Source of the DNA: Hyalella azteca
Lineage: Eukaryota; Arthropoda; Malacostraca; Amphipoda; Hyalellidae
DNA length: 64,000 nt
Assembly (NCBI RefSeq): GCF_000764305.2
Contig: NW_025930472.1
Coordinates: 124,001 to 188,000 of the forward strand
Reading direction: 5' to 3'
Under the pieces are notes generated by a model. It was not told where the DNA came from, made no database searches, and saw nothing but the letters and a program-made list of their open reading frames with translations. Positions 59,442 through 64,000 of this stretch are shown here, piece by piece. How positions within the stretch are numbered: position 1 is the stretch's first letter; the number at the start of each line of letters is the position of its first letter. Made by a program: the position numbers and the translations under genes.

Positions 59442-60299
59442 TAAATGCAAAGCCTTCTGGTATGAGGATACGATTGCACTGCCGTCTGCAGGCATTGAAC
59501 GTATGTGTGAGTGGTCACTAATACACGCACGTGCATAGCCGACGGTGCATGGATACGTTGGCGTGCAATCGCGCATCGGTACTTAAACTATTTTTGGTGC
59601 ATGGTTCATTAATTTCTCAATGTTTTTCGAGTACAGCATAGATTGAAAAAATAGCTAAACAAAGTCCCACGCACCCGGTACACCCACCGGCCTATGGCAG
59701 CAGGGCAAAAACCCACTTCTAGAAACTTGTGTAGTTGCATAACATTTTTACACATATACAATCAACATGTTGATTTGCATTTCATTCAAGCATTGAGATT
59801 GAAAATAATTATAGTCAATATTATTCCAATCTCATGCATGAAACACAAGAGAAATTTAAATATTATGATAACAATAAATTTTAAGTTTTGAATATTTAAA
59901 AATATTCTCATGATTAGAGATAACACAAAAATTAAGTTAAGTATAAACACATAACATTAGGTGAATAATTTCTGAAATTGGAAGACTTATGTATATTATT
60001 TATATATGTCACAATAAATAATTGAAACTTCAGAATCAGAGTCCTTGTTCACTCAAATGTTAATCTTCTTTGATAAGTGACAGCAGAAATGTTCTAGTTG
60101 CACATTCAAGAACATATATTAAATAAATAAAAAATGTTAGGATATTCAAGTATCACACTTCCTTGTTTGATAAATTAATGAAACCATGATGTTTTGAAAC
60201 AACACTAATCATTAACTCTCATTTTAAATCATAAATCAATATCAATACAGTCCAGAACAAAAAAAAGCATGTTAATTCATGCCTTGTTTGCATCTTGTA

Positions 60300-60612
60300 A
60301 GGGAGACTTTAAGGTTATCTATGAGGACTCTACACCTTGATGTCTGACTCACTCCTGCTTCTGCAGCCAATTTTGCAGCTGAGCAAGAAGGGTTTCTCCT
60401 CAACTTCTCCCTCATGTTTTTTGACCATTTGTATGATTTGGACACTTTGTTTCCTTCCCTGACCAGGTTGATTGCATGTTTTGCCAGTTTCCTTTAATTT
60501 TTTTACCACATTCCACACACTTTTACAACAAATGTGGAGCTTTTTGCAATGGCTGAATGACTCTCACCCTTCTTAAAAATGGTTACAATTGCATTTCTAT
60601 TCACTGCCATAA
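60300..60612 (-). pseudogene. Tc1-like transposase N-terminal fragment
   Basis: On the minus strand the fragment starts MAVNRNAIVTIFKKGESHSA and includes TCNQPGQGRKQSVQ and REKLRRNPSCSAAKLAAEAG in different frames. This order is that of the paired helix-turn-helix domain of Tc1-type transposases, including the GRGRK-like hinge. The catalytic domain is absent and frame breaks are present. No TIRs were identified. Confidence 0.8.
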
Positions 60613-60999
60613 GTAATACTAAAATTAGACACCTCAGAGTCTGAGGCTCAGACTTCTCAATAAAAAATAGATGAATTAATAGATGATATTAAACTAGATA
60701 ATAAAAGAAAAGTATCTTAGGCCTAGAAACAAATTTATTTTCATTGCATATAGGTATCAGTTGTCAATAGTTATATTTATTAGCCTATATCCATTTGCCG
60801 AATAGAGGCAAATCTTGGACAAATCATATGAAAAACAAATATATAAAAATGGGAATAATTGCCCTGAATAATGATTAAATGGGATGCAAGATGACAGGAT
60901 TCAAATTAACTAGATTATCCATGCTGAGCAACATGGTTTTAGACAAATCTTGAAATAAGTTGCAACATACAATTTGACCCCAGATGTGGAATACATCTA

Positions 61000-61930
61000 C
61001 TGTAAAATGGGGTAGCTTTGACCACTTTTTTTCAAAATGATGCAATTTTTTTACTAGATAAGTTAAACTTAAATTGAAACATGCAAAGTACAGGTCTATA
61101 CTTTAGCTTCACTCATCATAAATTGCTGGCTCCTGCCTCTCATACTTTTGATGTAATTTCAAAAAAAGTGATGGTCTTTGTTACCCCAGCTCTTGGGGTT
61201 TCTTTGACCGGGTGGTAAAATCAATTTTATTTTTTGGTAAAATAACTCCAAATAACTCCAGGTTGTGGTGCATTGTAGTAGAACTCTTCTAGTTACATAT
61301 GCAAAAGACAAATTTTAGGAAAGTGCTATAGTTTGCAAATGGGGGGCGCTGCCCCCCAATGGGCGAAATGTGACCACCTAATGGCAGCCGTGATGGGGTA
61401 ACATTGACCGGTTAGGAAATTAAGCTAAAATTACCATATATAAGACTCTGTAGAGTCTGAAACATAAAGAAAAAACATTAATAGGTGTATCAAGCATAAA
61501 ATCTGTTATATAGGTACCTATGGTAATTTTAACTTAATTTCCAAACCGGTCAATGTTACCCCGTCATGGCTGCCATTAGGTGGTCAAAGTTCCCCCATTG
61601 GTGGGCGGCGCCCCCATCTGCAAACTATGACACTTTCCTAAAATTTGTCGAGTTATTTTACCAAAAACAGGCTTTAAATAATAGCAGGCTTTAAATAATA
61701 GCTCTTTTTTGTGGGTCACATTATTAATTTTTTAACCTATTAGATATGCAAACTTTTCAAATCTTTCTATTGGGCCTCAGTATTAGGCCTCAAAGGCCTC
61801 AGTATTAGGCCTTTGATGGCCATTGACAAAATTTTTCTATGTCAAATTGTTTTTGAGTTTTGGGGGTTTTTGTTAAAAAACAAAAAGTGGTCAAAGTTAC
61901 CCTGCTGGTAAAAGTAACCCCATTTTACGG
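61000..61930. mobile_element. Fold-back MITE with TA flanks
   Basis: The outer ends C(T/C)GTAAAATGGGGT are inverted and flanked by TA on both sides. Internal arms at about 61310-61440 and 61523-61670 are inverted copies of each other (GTAATTTTA, ACCGGT, ATGGCTGCCATTAGGTGGTC, CTATAGTTTGCA and others). The motif GGTCAAAGTTACCC occurs inside both ends. There is no coding capacity; it is probably a non-autonomous DNA transposon. Confidence 0.82.
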
Positions 61931-62785
61931 TACTCTCATTGTTGCAGCTTGCAAATACTGTCAATCCACATGTCACCACTTACCAGATACTGCACTTAAG
62001 TTGCTGCTTGTTGCTAAAAACCTTTTACTCTATAATACTTGTCAGAACTAATATTGGTAGACTTTGATAACCACATGATGACTACAAAGCTGTTTGGATT
62101 GCACCAGAAACATATGATTCAGTTTTCTTATAACATAGAATGTATCTATTCAAGGCTGGCAAGTGGCAACTTTAGTCCTGCTTATTGGCATTGGCATTGA
62201 TAGTAGAGCTTTCCTGCCATTTTTGAAGCCCCAAATTTTCTGTTAGATATAGTATCTCAATCTAATTTTTACCAAAAACTTGCATACAGGCTGCAATATT
62301 CATTTTATGGCTTATTCAGCCATAAAATGTTATCAATTAATAGGAAATTTCTAATCTTGTTTATGACTATTTTGGACAAACAACTTCCAATGGAGGTTGG
62401 AAAAATATCCAAAAATATTACGATTTTAGATGACAGAATTTGGGATAAGAGGATTCTAAGATTGCAAGAATAATAATTTCCTAGTAATGAGAGATTTAAC
62501 CAGCAAGTGGTAAATTATTTGCACAATTGATAAACAGAATTTTATTATTTGTAATTCTGAATATAAAATATAGGTAAAAAGATCAAAGCTACAATTTGTA
62601 CAGTTTGCATGCATGGGAGCGCAGCCATGGGTAACAAAATTGACTCGTAAACAAGCCCTGGGCCTAATGCCAACCATCAGCATGCAATATCTACACATAG
62701 CCTCAGATCAATGAGCTGTAGGTAACTCTGGCTAACGGTAAATCCGCTTTGCACAACACAGCCACAGCTCCACAGTGCCACAGTG

Positions 62786-62872
62786 CAACTGGCCGGAGCG
62801 CAACAGGCGTTGCAGGTTAGGTTACATTAGGAGTAGCTGTTACGATAGGGCCTGTTGCGCCCTGGCCAGTTG
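62786..62872. repeat. 23-bp inverted repeat
   Basis: CAACTGGCCGGAGCGCAACA at 62786 pairs with the segment 62850-62872 (two mismatches) around a loop containing GGTTAGGTTA. It may be the core of a small fold-back element. Confidence 0.75.
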
Positions 62873-63164
62873 TGCTCCGGCTTGTGACTGAACAACGCTG
62901 TTGTGGTGGGTGCTGTGTCAAAAGCCATGAAGATGCCTGGCTGCGTTATGCTCGGCCAGTTCGGGAAGGTATATGAATCGCACTGTAGACTTGGGCTATG
63001 CTGACCTCCAGCTATCCATCCTGCTTGCATTACCAAGATGAAGCTGTGTTGACCTTGCTAAAAAGTTCAAGTTTTATTCAAAATTGAAAAATCTGGCAGA
63101 AGCAACCTGTGAATTAGAAAAAAATGACTGTCAATCTGTCATTATTGACAATGTTACTAATTCT

Positions 63165-63400
63165 GATTTCAAGTTTTGAAAATAACCACTTATCCAAGCA
63201 TGGAAAACATTCCCCTTTAGGGCTGCGACTAGAGCTTTCTTGGCTCCTGCCATTTCCTGAACCCTGAGATTCCTGCCAGATGAATTGCCTCCTACATAAT
63301 TGTTAACAAAAGGGCACAATCGGGCCGCAAGTTTCCAAATGTATAAAAAATTTGTCGCGCCAGAGCCACGAGATTTCAGAAACAAGTGGGAAAATTTAAA
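63165..63400 (-). repeat. Dispersed repeat, minus-strand copy
   Basis: Inverted counterpart of 41335-41580. The minus strand reads CTTGTTTCTGAAATCTCGTG, then ATACATTTGGAAACTTG and GAGGCAATTCATCTGGCAGG. One frame is open for 84 codons here but is broken in the other copy, so it is not a gene call. Confidence 0.75.
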
Positions 63401-64000
63401 TCCTGCACTGACCTAATTGTTTAATCTCAAGTTTTCTTGAGAATTGTACTCAATTAAAATTTAAAACAATATTTGATTTAATTAGCTAATTAAATATTTT
63501 TTATTTGAGGCAACAAAATAGGTGGTAGGGCAAATCAATGTAAAGGGCATTGACAATTCAACATTTATTAATTGATTCACAATTCACATCAATATATGAC
63601 AATATCGCATACATATATTCTGGAATGGAAAATTGTGAAGCCCATATGATGAATGAGACAAAAATAGTAAATTTTATACATTTTTATGGTTCTTGCCTTA
63701 TTTATTAAAAAAATCCATATTTTAGCCTCAAAAACCTTTCTTTTTTATTTTTCAAAATGGATAATAGTTTTCATCCTAGGTACAATTTTTAGAAAATTAT
63801 GCCTAAAATTCCTGCCTCAGGAGTCAGGCTGTCTGTAATATTTTGGCTTCAAATATGACAAGACCTGAAATGACACCTGTTACCTGTTTAAGAATGAATC
63901 TTATCTCAAAAACTAAAGATAAATGATGATCAACCCAGCATGTGAATTTGTGAAAAAAAAAATAAGAAGCTTCAATGCTGCCGCATCCTGAACAGTTTTG

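Noticed and set aside
63131..63385. 84-codon minus-strand open frame
   Set aside because: Its counterpart at 41,335-41,580 is broken by stops; it is part of a repeat, not a conserved gene.

Overview
The window is nuclear DNA from an animal, most likely an arthropod and possibly a crustacean. Three things point to this. The genes have many small exons with GT-AG introns. Their products are eukaryotic (an ER TRAP subunit and a mitochondrial GrpE). The repeats include TTAGG-type telomere-like tracts, a tRNA-derived SINE, Tc1/mariner remnants and many minisatellites. The exact taxon is inference. The sequence is AT-rich and genes fill only a small part of it.

Layout. (1) 1-34,500 is mostly non-coding. 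It holds an unrecognised minus-strand gene starting at 15,696 (a 47-nt first exon, a 27-nt microexon, then two long exons at 7,330-6,816 and 6,544-6,174; the 3' end was not found). It also holds several minisatellites, two paired dispersed repeats, one SINE copy and an exactly matching 134-bp inverted repeat at 27,448-27,746. (2) 34,541-38,144 is a complete three-exon SSR3 (TRAP-gamma) gene on the plus strand, with a MITE-like element and an assembly gap (36,521-36,882) in its introns. (3) 38,900-43,800 holds a 22-nt minisatellite, a second SINE copy, a GC-rich hairpin cluster and a repeat whose inverted copy lies near 63,300. (4) 43,893-55,254 carries 14 exons of an M3-family oligopeptidase A-like gene. 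The first coding exon is not identified. The reading frame is intact, but all three zinc ligands and the catalytic glutamate are replaced, so the product looks like a pseudoenzyme. (5) 57,794-56,086 is the mitochondrial GrpE co-chaperone (GRPEL/Roe1) on the minus strand, convergent with the peptidase gene; its targeting-leader exon is not identified. (6) 57,800-64,000 is repeat territory: a decayed mariner-like element with both inverted repeats and TA flanks, a second Tc1-like transposase fragment, and a fold-back MITE.

The genes do not form a pathway. SSR3 acts in ER translocation, GrpE in mitochondrial Hsp70 import and folding, and the peptidase relative has no clear role. The most unusual signals are these: the dead M3 peptidase; three places in that gene where the end of an exon, twice with its splice donor, has been tandemly duplicated; and the perfect inverted repeat, which carries a hammerhead-like core.
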